DNA of 32,573 nt from positions 1 through 32,573 of the forward strand of contig JAOZMB010000005.1 in the NCBI GenBank assembly GCA_029934515.1, in the 5' to 3' direction. The position numbers and the translations under genes are program-made. Below are positions 17,215-28,700 of this stretch, in pieces (position 1 is the stretch's first letter; every line of letters starts with the position of its first letter). Source of the stretch: Bacteroidales bacterium. GTDB taxonomy: Bacteria > Bacteroidota > Bacteroidia > Bacteroidales > JAADGE01. Below the pieces are notes generated by a model. It was given only the letters and a program-made list of their open reading frames with translations. It was not told where the DNA came from and ran no database searches.

Positions 17215-18720
17215 ATGATAAAAAAAGTAATTAAAAGTATAGTTAAGACCTCGATGAAAGATGTCATAAGATACGTAAAATATCCGATTGAAACACAAAA
17301 CAAAATATTTAATTATTTAATCGAAAATGGAAAAAATACTGCTATTGGTTCTGAGTTTAATTTTTCAGAAATAAATTCTATTGATAGCTTTCAAAAAAAT
17401 TTACCAATACAAAAATATGAAAATCTAAAACCGTATATTGAAAGAATATTGAAAAAAAAAGAAAAAAATGTTCTTTGGAATACGCCAGTCAAATGGTTTG
17501 CAATGTCTTCTGGAACGACTGATGATAAAAGTAAATATATTCCTGTTACACGAGAGTCGCTGAGAGATTGTCATTATAAAGGCGGTCGTCAGATGCTTTC
17601 TGTTTATATAGACAGACATCCTGAAACGAATTTTATTTTCGGAAAATCACTTATTCTCGGAGGAAGTCAACAGGTTAATACTATTGGAAATGATATTTTT
17701 ACAGGTGATATTTCTTCAATTTTGATTACTAAGCGTCCTTTTTATATTAAATATTCTTGTGTGCCAGACCTAAAAACAGTTCTGATTTCTGACTGGGAAG
17801 AGAAAATCGAAAAACTTGCAAAAAATACAATTAATGAAAATGTAACAAATATGGCGGGAGTGCCTTCATGGATTCTTGTTTTGCTTAAATATATTGAAAA
17901 TTATACAAATAAGACAATTCCAGAGATTTGGCCTAATATGGAGGTTTTTTTTCACGGTGGAGTTAGCTTTACACCTTACAAAGAACAATATGAAAAAATA
18001 ATTCCAATAAAAAATATGAACTACTGGGAAGTTTATAATGCCTCAGAAGGTTTTTTTGGATTTCAGTATTCTAATAATAATAAAGATATGATATTGATTT
18101 TGGATAACGGCATTTTTTATGAATTTATATCTTCGGCTGATTGGGATAAAGAAAATCCAAAAGTTGTACCTCTTGAGGCTGTCGAAATAGGAATAAATTA
18201 TGCTATTGTAATAACAACAAACGGAGGTCTCTGGCGATATCAAATCGGAGATACTATTGAATTTACTTCCAAGACACCATATTTGTTCAAATTTACAGGA
18301 AGAACAAAGTTATTTATAAATGCTTTTGGAGAAGAACTAATTATTGACAATGCCGAGAAAGCACTATCAATTGCTTGTAAAAAAAACGAAGCTATTGTGT
18401 CGGAATTTACAGCGGCTCCTATTTATATTGGAGACAAAAACAAAGGTTCTCACGAATGGCTAATTGAATTTGAAAAATATCCAAACGATATAAAAAAATT
18501 TACAAGAGACCTTGACAATGCTCTGAAATTAGTAAACTCTGACTATGAAGCAAAACGCTCACACAATCTAACAATGCTTATGCCACAGATTATTACGGTT
18601 AAGAAAGGTACGTTCTATAATTGGCTTAAATCAAAAAATAAACTCGGAGGACAAAATAAAGTACCATCTTTATCAAATGACAGAAAACATATCGAAGATA
18701 TAAAAAAATTCATTCTGTAA
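17215..18720 (+). CDS. GH3 auxin-responsive promoter family protein (acyl-adenylate/amide synthetase fold)
   Basis: WFAMSSGTTDDKSKYIPVT ATP-binding motif; …FTGRTKLFINAFGEELIIDNAEKAL. ATG 17215 preferred to the upstream alternative start. Confidence 0.88.
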   Translation: MIKKVIKSIVKTSMKDVIRYVKYPIETQNKIFNYLIENGKNTAIGSEFNFSEINSIDSFQKNLPIQKYENLKPYIERILKKKEKNVLWNTPVKWFAMSSGTTDDKSKYIPVTRESLRDCHYKGGRQMLSVYIDRHPETNFIFGKSLILGGSQQVNTIGNDIFTGDISSILITKRPFYIKYSCVPDLKTVLISDWEEKIEKLAKNTINENVTNMAGVPSWILVLLKYIENYTNKTIPEIWPNMEVFFHGGVSFTPYKEQYEKIIPIKNMNYWEVYNASEGFFGFQYSNNNKDMILILDNGIFYEFISSADWDKENPKVVPLEAVEIGINYAIVITTNGGLWRYQIGDTIEFTSKTPYLFKFTGRTKLFINAFGEELIIDNAEKALSIACKKNEAIVSEFTAAPIYIGDKNKGSHEWLIEFEKYPNDIKKFTRDLDNALKLVNSDYEAKRSHNLTMLMPQIITVKKGTFYNWLKSKNKLGGQNKVPSLSNDRKHIEDIKKFIL

Positions 18721-18822
18721 ATAAATCCATTGATTAATCTTTTTCTTGTAGAACTCCCAAATTTTAGAATAAAACCTTATATATTACATTTTTCAAAAAA
18801 AAAATAAGATATCTTGAATAAT

Positions 18823-20163
18823 CTAAAAAATATAATCCAATCCAATATATAAACCACTTTTGCCGTCTTGGCTATTAAAAACTCTTCCGTAATCAACAGC
18901 AATAATAAAATTATTGTTAATTGCAAATCGTATTCCAGCTCCGTAACTTGAATGAATACTATTATCTTTATTGTTTAATATTTTTAGATTTTCTTCTTTT
19001 GTATTTCCGTATCCAGCTGTAACTCCGCTCTTATCAAACGAGTAATCAGATACTATTGTTCCTGCATCAATAAATGTATTCAGTGCAATATATAGGTTTT
19101 GATTTAATATTATTGATTTAAAAAATTTCCATCTGAACTCAAAATTTCCAAATAAAAAACCATCGCCTACAACTCTATTTCTCATAATTCCTCTTAAATT
19201 TTTTGCTCCGCCCAAACCGTTCTTTGTAGATTTTGAATCAAAAACAAAAGGAAGCATGTAAAAAGGTTGTTCTCCAGCAATTTTTGATTGATAACTAAGC
19301 CTATATGCAAAAGTTAATCTGTCTTTAATTAACGTAAAATACTGACGATGAGTAAGCATAATTCTTAAAAAAGAATAATCGTTTTTCAACAATCCTGGTG
19401 CCGAAAGAAAAAGTAACTCCGACCATATTCCTCCGTTCGGATTTGCCTCATTATCACGAGTATCGTAAACCAATCCAGCTTTAATAATATTTGCATTTCC
19501 TCCATTTTTTTGGTCATCTTTTATTATTCCCCATTCAACATATTTGTCGTACAGCGCTGCTGTATCTGGCAATATGTCCTCTGTATCTTGTCCTTCGTTT
19601 AACTTATCAATATCAACCTTTCCGAGAGTTGTTCCGTAGTGAACAAAACCAGCAAGCCATCTAATTTTTTTTGATTTAATATTGCCTTGTAAATCAGCCT
19701 TCAAACGAAGTAGTTCTCTTGCGTGCCGATAGTAAACTCTCGAAATATAGTCGCTGTGTTTATCGTCTATAAAATTTTTATTATAATCAACATTATAACC
19801 ATTAAAACCGTAAAAATTAAGTGTTAATTCCGTGAAATATCCAGCTTCAATTGTCATACGTAAATTTGGAATTAATGTTTGCGTTTCGAAAACAGCCAGA
19901 TTAACTCCACTGCCCTTTGTTGTTCGAGATAATTCAAGATACAATGAATGATTATAATTTGGATAGCGAGTTCCATCGCCATAGTGATATAAATTTACAA
20001 GACCACCATATTTAAAACCAATATCGCTGTCATAGGCAACCACAGGAACACCGCCCATACTAAATCCTTTCTTTATTTTTTCGGTTTTTGTGCTGTCCTC
20101 CTGTGCATACATATTAGCAGAGGTAAATATTATGACAAATAAAATTGTAAAAAAGTATCTCAT
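18823..20163 (-). CDS. BamA/TamA (Omp85-like) outer membrane barrel protein
   Basis: Signal peptide …ANMYAQ; …YDTRDNEANPNGGIWSELLF, GGAKNLRGIMRNRVVGDGFLFGNFEFRW, C-terminal aromatic …GLDYIF. Confidence 0.85.
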   Translation of the reverse strand: MRYFFTILFVIIFTSANMYAQEDSTKTEKIKKGFSMGGVPVVAYDSDIGFKYGGLVNLYHYGDGTRYPNYNHSLYLELSRTTKGSGVNLAVFETQTLIPNLRMTIEAGYFTELTLNFYGFNGYNVDYNKNFIDDKHSDYISRVYYRHARELLRLKADLQGNIKSKKIRWLAGFVHYGTTLGKVDIDKLNEGQDTEDILPDTAALYDKYVEWGIIKDDQKNGGNANIIKAGLVYDTRDNEANPNGGIWSELLFLSAPGLLKNDYSFLRIMLTHRQYFTLIKDRLTFAYRLSYQSKIAGEQPFYMLPFVFDSKSTKNGLGGAKNLRGIMRNRVVGDGFLFGNFEFRWKFFKSIILNQNLYIALNTFIDAGTIVSDYSFDKSGVTAGYGNTKEENLKILNNKDNSIHSSYGAGIRFAINNNFIIAVDYGRVFNSQDGKSGLYIGLDYIF

Positions 20164-20226
20164 AATTTTATATTAATATAAAAAAAATTAGTATTAATTT
20201 GATATGCGCGTGCTACTTGTATAACA

Positions 20227-20283
20227 CATAATAGGAACACGGAAGAACACAGATTATACGTATTTTCACGGATTTATAAATCT
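20227..20283. repeat. Dispersed intergenic repeat, copy 2 (long form)
   Basis: CATAATAGGAACACGGAAGAACACAGAT-TATACGTATTTTCACGGAT-TTATAAATCT; matches 8583-8620 plus 19 nt. Confidence 0.8.
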
Positions 20284-20284
20284 A

Positions 20285-20308
20285 AATAAAAAAGGGACAA
20301 TTAGCCCC
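20285..20308 (-). terminator. Possible rho-independent terminator for the siaB-siaC unit
   Basis: On the minus strand GGGG-ctaattg-TCCC followed by TTTTTTATTTA, starting 37 nt after the SiaC stop; the stem is short. Confidence 0.35.
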
Positions 20309-20345
20309 ATTTTCAATAATAAAACTCAAAAAAAACAAAAAATAA

Positions 20346-20726
20346 TTATTCTTCCATTTCGATCATCTTGAACGGAATTTTTAATATTGATTGGTAATCT
20401 TCTCCCGCTTCAAGCATATCTTCATCATCCTCTTCGTAATACCAATTGATAATAACATTGTTATTGTTTTTATAAATTGTCTCTAATTTTTTAAATACAT
20501 CAAGAATACATTTGGACGAACTTGTATTAAAATACTCCAATTTAATATTTACATTTGTTTTTTGTGCTGGCTTATTTGCATATTCATCTAACCAATCCAC
20601 CAAAGGTTTATAAAATTCTATTGAATTTTCCGGAATTGATCTTCCTTCAATTTCTACAATTCCTTTACTTGAATCAAAAATAATATCCGGTGTTTTCCTT
20701 GATCCTTTAATTTTAATAGGTTCCAT
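20346..20726 (-). CDS. siaC: SiaC-family regulatory phosphoprotein (DUF1987)
   Basis: TPDIIFDSSKGIVEIEGRSIPENSIEFYKPLVDWLDEY…KLEYFNTSSSKCILDVFKKLE matches the family pattern. Confidence 0.85.
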   Translation of the reverse strand: MEPIKIKGSRKTPDIIFDSSKGIVEIEGRSIPENSIEFYKPLVDWLDEYANKPAQKTNVNIKLEYFNTSSSKCILDVFKKLETIYKNNNNVIINWYYEEDDEDMLEAGEDYQSILKIPFKMIEMEE

Positions 20727-20767
20727 AATTTAGGCAATATTTTTTTCGGTGTTAATTTAATATTATT

Positions 20768-21313
20768 TTATGAGACAGTAATATCAAATATAAAAAATTT
20801 ATAGTCATGACTGTGCTCAACAAATTCAAATGTTAATTTATTTTTGGTTTTTCGGGCAATATCAACCATTCCAAGTCCGCCACCACCTTTTAACGAAAAT
20901 TCATCGTTACTCAAAACCAATTTATATATAACTCTTAGCTCTTGTTTTGTTAAATAATTAATCTGTTCTATTCTATCTCTTATTATTCTAACTCTTTCGG
21001 CTCTTACAAAATTTCCTGAAATAACATTATAATTTCCTGAAGATAACTTAGACAAAGAAAAAATTGCAAATCTTTTATCCGCTTCTTTAAAATTAGGTGG
21101 AACATCTGAGTGATGAAATAAATTTTGAAGAACTTCAACAGAAATATTGTAAACTCTGCGAATTACTCTTAATTTTTCACCTGTATCTTCAAGTTTTATT
21201 TCAATTTTATCAAGTAAATCATTTATTACATCGTCGGTAACAATTCCACTATAATTAATAAAATGATTATTTATACTTATTTTTTTATACCAACCAGTAA
21301 CATCAAATTCCAT
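20768..21313 (-). CDS. siaB: SiaB-family protein kinase (HATPase-like)
   Basis: Adjacent to SiaC; VEVLQNLFHHSD N-box-like and SLKGGGGLGMVDIARK ATP-lid-like motifs. Confidence 0.8.
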   Translation of the reverse strand: MEFDVTGWYKKISINNHFINYSGIVTDDVINDLLDKIEIKLEDTGEKLRVIRRVYNISVEVLQNLFHHSDVPPNFKEADKRFAIFSLSKLSSGNYNVISGNFVRAERVRIIRDRIEQINYLTKQELRVIYKLVLSNDEFSLKGGGGLGMVDIARKTKNKLTFEFVEHSHDYKFFIFDITVS

Positions 21314-21536
21314 AATAAAATTAAAAACATATTTTTATAAAAAAAAATTAAATTTAAAAGAAATTAAGAAAATAATACTTTTCCAACAGCAAATATACAA
21401 ACTATTTACGGAAAACATATTTTTTTTTAATATAAAAATAAAAAAAAAAATAAAAACATTCAAAAATCGTTGTAAATAATATAGTATAATGTTAATATAC
21501 AGAATGTTATATTAATTTTTATTTATTTCATAAAAA

Positions 21537-22655
21537 TTAATATAATTCGTATTTAACGTACTGAGATTTTAAATTTCCAGCATATAAATCTGTTTTTTCT
21601 GTTGGTTTTAAACCTATTTTAGTTAGTGCTTCTATGTTTCCTGAAAATATATAAACAGTCCAGTTTGTAAATTTTCGTTTTAATGTGTTTCCTATATTCT
21701 TATAAAATTCAAAGATATTTTTTTCTTTTAATCTTACATCATAAGGTGGGTTTGTTATGATAATTCCGGGTTCTTTGTGTTTTGCTATTCTAAAAAAATT
21801 CTTTAACTGCAAATCTATAACATTAGATAAATTAGCTCTCGAAATATTTATGCGAGATGCACTTATTGCTTTGAAATCAATATCATGTCCGATAATTCGA
21901 CATCCAGTGTCTTTTTTTATCAGTTTATCTGCATTATTTTTTACAGATACCCAAAGTTCTGTATTGAAATCCGAAAATTTTTGAAAACCAAAATTCTTAC
22001 GATAATAACCAGCTGGAATGTTTAAAAGTATATTTGCAGCTTCAATTAATATCGTTCCAGAACCACACATTGGGTCTATAATATTTTTTTTATTTTTTAT
22101 TCCAGATAACAATATAATACCAGCCGCAAGGACTTCATTAATCGGTGCCTCAGTTCTTTGTATTCTATATCCTCTTTTAAAAAGTGCTGGTTCAGAAGTA
22201 TCCACAGAAATTGTACATTTTTTATTGCTAATATGCAAATTTATTCTTAAATCTGGATTCCTAGTATCAACAGAAGGACGTATTCCTTTTAAATCAGTAA
22301 AAAAATCAGCTATCGCATCTTTTGTTTTAAGAGCAGCAAAATGAGAATTATTAAAAAATTTTGAATATACTGTTTTGTCAATAGCATAAGTTTTGTCAGT
22401 ATCTAAAAAATTATTCCACTTAATTTTCTTAACATTTTTATATAGTTTATCATAATCATCTGCATAAAAAACATCTATTTCCCAAAGAATTTTTATAGCT
22501 GTCCGGGACAAATAATTTACCTTATACATAACTTCTTTATCTCCCTTAAAGCGAACTGCTCTTTTTATAATCTGTATATCTTTTGCGCCTATCTGACGAA
22601 GTTCGCCAGATAAAATATCCTCTAAACCCTGAAACGTCTTTGCAGTAAATTGCAT
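21537..22655 (-). CDS. THUMP-domain class I SAM-dependent rRNA methyltransferase (RlmL/Trm14-like)
   Basis: MQFTAKTFQGLEDILSGELRQIGA N-terminus; IIDPMCGSGTILIEAA; IIITNPPYDVRL. Confidence 0.92.
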   Translation of the reverse strand: MQFTAKTFQGLEDILSGELRQIGAKDIQIIKRAVRFKGDKEVMYKVNYLSRTAIKILWEIDVFYADDYDKLYKNVKKIKWNNFLDTDKTYAIDKTVYSKFFNNSHFAALKTKDAIADFFTDLKGIRPSVDTRNPDLRINLHISNKKCTISVDTSEPALFKRGYRIQRTEAPINEVLAAGIILLSGIKNKKNIIDPMCGSGTILIEAANILLNIPAGYYRKNFGFQKFSDFNTELWVSVKNNADKLIKKDTGCRIIGHDIDFKAISASRINISRANLSNVIDLQLKNFFRIAKHKEPGIIITNPPYDVRLKEKNIFEFYKNIGNTLKRKFTNWTVYIFSGNIEALTKIGLKPTEKTDLYAGNLKSQYVKYELY

Positions 22656-22665
22656 AATAAATTAT

Positions 22666-22710
22666 TATTGTGTGAAAAAATATTGTGTAAAAAATATTGT
22701 ATAAAAAAAT
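22666..22710. repeat. Three tandem ~15-bp units (TATTGTGTGAAAAAA / TATTGTGTAAAAAA / TATTGTATAAAAAAAT)
   Basis: Direct reading; lies between the giant gene and the THUMP methyltransferase gene. Confidence 0.75.
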
Positions 22711-22711
22711 A

Positions 22712-22733
22712 TGTGCTGTAAAAACACCGCACA
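22712..22733. repeat. Small hairpin downstream of the giant gene
   Basis: TGTGCtGT-loop-ACcGCACA (one internal mismatch). Confidence 0.4.
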
Positions 22734-22788
22734 GTTGCAGTTCCTGAAAATATTTTTACACTATAAAATTTATAGATAAAAACATATT

Positions 22789-25700
22789 TTATTTTTGCAG
22801 AGTAAAATTTCCTTTTTCTAATAATCTACCTGTTCTTAAATCAATAACAACAAAGAAATATGTCCCCATTGGTAATAGATTATTTTCATAAGTTCCACTC
22901 CAATCGTTTTGATAATTTATTTGATGATAAACTTCATTGCCCCAACGATTGTAAATATAAACTTCATTTTCTGGATAATACTCAAGACCAACTATAACAA
23001 GATTATCATTTACGCCATCTCCGTTTGGTGTAATTATATCCGGAATAACCAACTCGCCAGTAACATCAATAAATACAGTTGCAGTATCGCACAGCTCAGG
23101 ACAATTCTCAACACAAATATTATAAATAAACTCATCTTTTCCTATATATTCATAAATCGGCGTGTAGTTTATAGTGTAATCAGAATTTATTTCAATATCA
23201 CCATTTTCAGTATATAATTCTATATCAATCGAATAATTATTACCCCAAATACTGTCGTTAATTGATATATTAATAAACTCTTCCGTATGATTTTGTGCTG
23301 CCGTAACATTATCGGAATTTGCAACAGGCATTTTTGCAATATTTACAATAATATTATCACTTGTGCTAATATTACAAGCACCAGAAGGCAAAGTCCAAAT
23401 AAATTCATAAGACTCACCGTCATTTAAATTTGTAATATAAGTTTCGTAAGAATTAGGTGTTACAATAATTGCATCGCTTTCGGTAGACCAACTACCAGAG
23501 ACAATAGAATTTCCAGCATTCAATTGAGCAGAACCGTTGTCTAAACAAACCAAGAAATCTTGACCAGCATAGGCAACCTCAGGAGAACTAACATCAACAA
23601 CAACTGCAACAGGCAAAGCAAGGTCAGAGGCACAATCATTCTGAACAATGGAAACAGTATATAAACCAGCATCATTTAAAACAGCAGGTTCAATTGTTAA
23701 GAAATTTACAGTTGTTGTAATATTTATCCCAAGCGGTATATTCCAAATATATTCATCGCCAGCGCCAGTTGTAGATAACACAATCTGATTATTCTCACAA
23801 ACAGGCGAATTTGTTGTAATTAATGGTTGTGCTGGTTTGTCATAAACCGTCATCACAATGCCTACATGCGTATAAGAACAATTATTATCATTTGTAATTT
23901 CAACTAAAACAATATCTCCATTTTCCAAATCAGAAGTTGTATATGTGTTATTTGCACTCAACTGCACTAACTGACCATTAATAATGAAATTATAAAACTC
24001 AAAACCGGGTGTAGCCGTAAATGTAACAAATTCATTTTCACATATTTCATAATCAGATGCAATTAAATCTACATCAGGAATATCATAAACTGTCATTGTA
24101 ATTGCTGGCGATTCCGAACTACAACCAGATGCATTCTCAATCTCAACAGTTACAATATCTTCATCTGATATTTCAGTCGTAGTATATAAATTAGAAACTC
24201 CGTTCTGAACAGCAATTTCATTTACTTTGAATATATAATTACTAAATCCGAGCGAAGCAGTAAATACAACTTCTTCGTTTTCGCAAATTTCATCTTCGGA
24301 AACATCCAAATTAGAAAAAGGAGCATCTTCAACAGTTACAGATATGCCTTCCGTTGTAACAGAACAATTATTTGAATTAATAACCTCAGCCGTTACAGTC
24401 TGTCCGTTTGTCAAAGTGTTTGTAGTATATGTTGTTATTCCCGATGGCCCCTGAACACTTGCACCATCAACAAAGAACTCATAATTTGTTCCGCCTGATG
24501 CCGTAAACACAACCGTTTCACCTTCGCATAAATCTGTTGCCGAACTAACTAAATTTGCATCTGGTAAATCATTTACAATTATAATCACAGCTGCACTGTT
24601 TCCACTACATTCATTTGAATTCGTGGCTGTTACAGTTACAATATCACCATTATTAAAATCAGAACTATTATATATATAAGAAGAAGAACTCTGGACAGAA
24701 TTATCATTTATAAAAAATTCATAGTTTTGATAACCGTTTGTAGCTGTAAATGTTACTGGTTCGTTTTCACAAATATCATTTGAAGTATATGATAAAACAA
24801 CAAAAGGTATTTCATTAACAGTTATGATAATCGGCGAAGCAGTAAATTCACATCCAGCATTACTTGTTACTCTAACAGAAATAAAATCTGAATTATTTAA
24901 ATTAGAATTAGAATAAGTGTTATCTGTTCCTCCCTGCACCTCTACGCCATTTAATATAAATACATAATTTTCAAAACCTTCAGTAGCCGTAAATATAACA
25001 TTCTCGCCACTGCATATTGCCGTTGAAGTAGCATTTAACTCAGCAATTGGAATTTCATTTACTGTTATTGTTACGCCGGGTGTTGTGTATGTGCAATTTC
25101 CTGGATTTATAACTTCAACAGTAATTATATCTCCATCTGAAAGCGAAGCAGTTGTATAAATATTTGAATTGCCCATATAAACAGGAATATCATTTATCAT
25201 AAAAGTATAATAATCAAACCCAGTAGTTGCTGTAAATACAACACTTTCACCGTTGCAAATATCATTATCCGAACTCATTAACGCCGCCGTAGCCTGATTA
25301 TAAACAGAAATTATTATTCCAGTTGAGACAATAGAACAACCAAATTCATTTTCAACTTCAACCGTTACAACATCATTATTTGCAAGTCCTGTTGTCGAAT
25401 AAGTATTAATTTCTTCGTCCTGAACTATTATTCCATTTACCCTAAATTTATAATTATTGTAACCAGGCATTGCCGTAAATATTACATTATTTCCAGAACA
25501 AATATCAGTATCCGATGCAGAGATGTTAGCATTCGGAGCATTACTAACACTTACTGTAATGCCTTCTGATTGCGATAAACAATAACTTGAATTCATAACA
25601 TTGACAGTAACAGTTTGTCCATTTAATAAAGAATTAGTAAGATAAGTTGTCGTTCCACTCGGTCCTTGAACACTCATCCCATCAATAAAGAACTCATAAA

Positions 25701-28700
25701 AAGAACCTCCTGATGCCGTAAATGTAATAAATTCGCTTTCACAAATTTCTGTTTCGCTTGCCTGTAAATTTGCAACAGGTAAATTACTAACTGTTAAGGC
25801 AATAGCTGAACTAATATCAGAACAACCACCACTGTTTGTAACTAATACTGTAATAATATCATCGTCTTGGAATGTATTGCTGGTAAATGTCGATGCAGGA
25901 GAATTCTGAACAGTATTACCGTTTATTCTGAAATCATAATTTACAAAACCAGCAGTAGCAAAGAATATAACCTGCTCGCCGGTACAAATATTATTAAGCG
26001 TACTTGTTAAAGTAACTTCTGGTATTTCACTTACGACCATTATTACTGGATTTGTATTTGCCGAACAATTTGTAGTATTATTAACCTGAACATCAATAAT
26101 ATCTCCATTGTTTATATTAACAGTATTATAAATATTTGAACTACTATTTTGAACCAATTCATCGTTTATAAAAAACTGATATGCATTGTATCCTTCCGTT
26201 ACGGTAAAAGTAACATTCTCGCCCCTGCATATAGCTGTTGTCGATGCTTCGAGTAAAACTTCTGGTTCTGAATTAACAACAATATCTATCGAAGGTGGCG
26301 AATAAGAACAACCACCATTACCAACAACCTCAACACCAACAATATCACCATCTGACAAATTATCAGTTGTATAAATATTTGATGTCCCAAACTGAACATA
26401 CGAATCATTTATGCTAAATTTATAATTCTCGTATCCATCAGTTACTGTAAATGTAACAGCTTCGTTTTCGCAAATTTCATCATCACTACTTACCAATAAT
26501 GCCGTTGGCGGTTCGTGAACAAACATCAAAATATTTTCTGATAAAGAAGAACAATTAGCTGTATTTTCAACTTCAACACTCACAAGGTCATCATTCGATA
26601 ATACCGATGAAGAATAAATATTTGAACTTCCTGTTTGCTTTTCAATAGAATTAACAAAGAAAGTGTAATTCGAATATCCAGCATAAGCAATAAAGTTTAC
26701 ATTCTCTCCTTCACATATCTCATCAGCAGATGCAACAAGCGTAGCCGTAGGAAGAGGCTGAACAGATACAGAAATATTATCAGAAATATCTAAACAATTA
26801 TTTATATTGGAAACGCCAACACTTACCAACTGCCCATCTGTCATCGAATTATTTGAATATGTCATTTGTCCAGAAGGTCCTTGAACAGATAATCCATCTA
26901 CAAAGAACTCGTAAACAATACCACCCGAAGCCGTAAATGTAATATTTTCGTTTTCACAAATATCTGCTCCTGAACTAATAAGTCCTGCAACAGGTATATC
27001 AGAAACAGTAATTGCAATAGCCGAAGCAACAGCCGAACAAGAGCCGTTGTTACTTGCCGTAACATTAACAATATCTCCGTTTGATAAATTAGAAGTTGTA
27101 AATGTATATGCACTTGATGTTTGAGCAGGTATGCCGTTTACCGTAAATTCATAATTTATATATCCGCTTGTTGCTGTAAATACAATATTCTCGCCATCAC
27201 AAATATTATTTGCAGAGTTCGTTAAATTTACTGTTGGTATTTCATTTACAGTAATTATTACTGGTGAAGTATTTACCGAGCAAGCCGATTGGTTTGTAAC
27301 ATTTACAGTAATAATATCACCGTTACTCAAACCTGTTGTGCTGTATGTATTATCATTTCCGTTTTGAATTTGTTCATTATTCAAAAAGAATTCATAATTT
27401 TCAAAACCTTCTGTTGCTGTAAATTCAACATTATCACCGTTACATATAGTTGTTGCCGAAGCATCAAGCGAAGCATCAGGCATATTGTTTACAGTGATAT
27501 TTATACCAGCATGACTGTAAGAGCAATTATTTTCATTATAAGTTATAACACTAACAAGCTCTTGGTCAGATAAATTATTTGCCGTAAAAATATTAGAACT
27601 TCCAGCTTGTGCAATAATTCCTTCAATATAAAATTCATAATATTCAAAACCAAGACTTGCCGTAAATACAACTTGTTCGCTTTCGCAAATAATTGTAGCA
27701 CTTGGCGTTAATGTTGCTGTTGGCTGTGGATATACTATTATCGGAACTCCTTCGGTTTCAAAAATACAAGATTCAGTATTTGCAATTATTACGTTTACAA
27801 TATCTCCTGTTGATAATTCCGAAGATGTATATGTATTTTGCGAACCCGTCTGGACTACAATACCGTTGAGTTTAAAATCGTAATTATCATACTCGCCAGT
27901 TGCAGTGAACGTTACACTTTCTCCAAAACAAATTTCATCGGCAGATGCCACAAGCACAGCTTCTGGAAGTTCATTTATTGTTACTGTTATTTCGTTTGAG
28001 ATATCAAAACAATTATTCAAATTAAATGCCGCAACGGATACAGTCTGACCGTTTGTTAAATTATCAGACACATAAGTCGTAGCAACATCAGGTCCCTGAA
28101 CACTAACACCATCAACAAAGAACTGATAAACAGAACCTCCTGATGCGGTAAAATTTATTGTCTCCCCAGAACAAATTGTTGTATTATTAGCTGATAAATC
28201 TGCAATAGGTAAATCGGAAACAGAAATAATCGAAACAGAACTTGCCGAGCAACCACCTGAATTATATACAGTAACTCCAACTACATCTGCATCGGATAGC
28301 TCGGAATTAGAATATGTATTTGCCGCCGATGTTTGCACTGTCTCTCCGTTTACACTAAAAATATAATTTACATATCCTTGCTGTGCCGTAAACAATACAG
28401 TTTCACCTTCACAAATATTATAATCAGAAACATCAAGAGTTACAGAAGGAACTTCATTTACAGTCATAATTACTGGCAATGATAAATCTGAACAACCCGA
28501 AAGATTTGTAACATTCACTCTAACAATACTGTTATTACTTATATTTGTAGTATTGTAAATATTAGAGTTTCCGTTTTGAACAGGTATTTCATTTATCAAA
28601 AATTCATAATTTTCAAAACCTTCTGTCGCCGTGAAAGTAACCTGCTCGCCGACACAAATTGTCGATGCACTCGCCTGAATTGTTGCAACTGGAATTTCGT

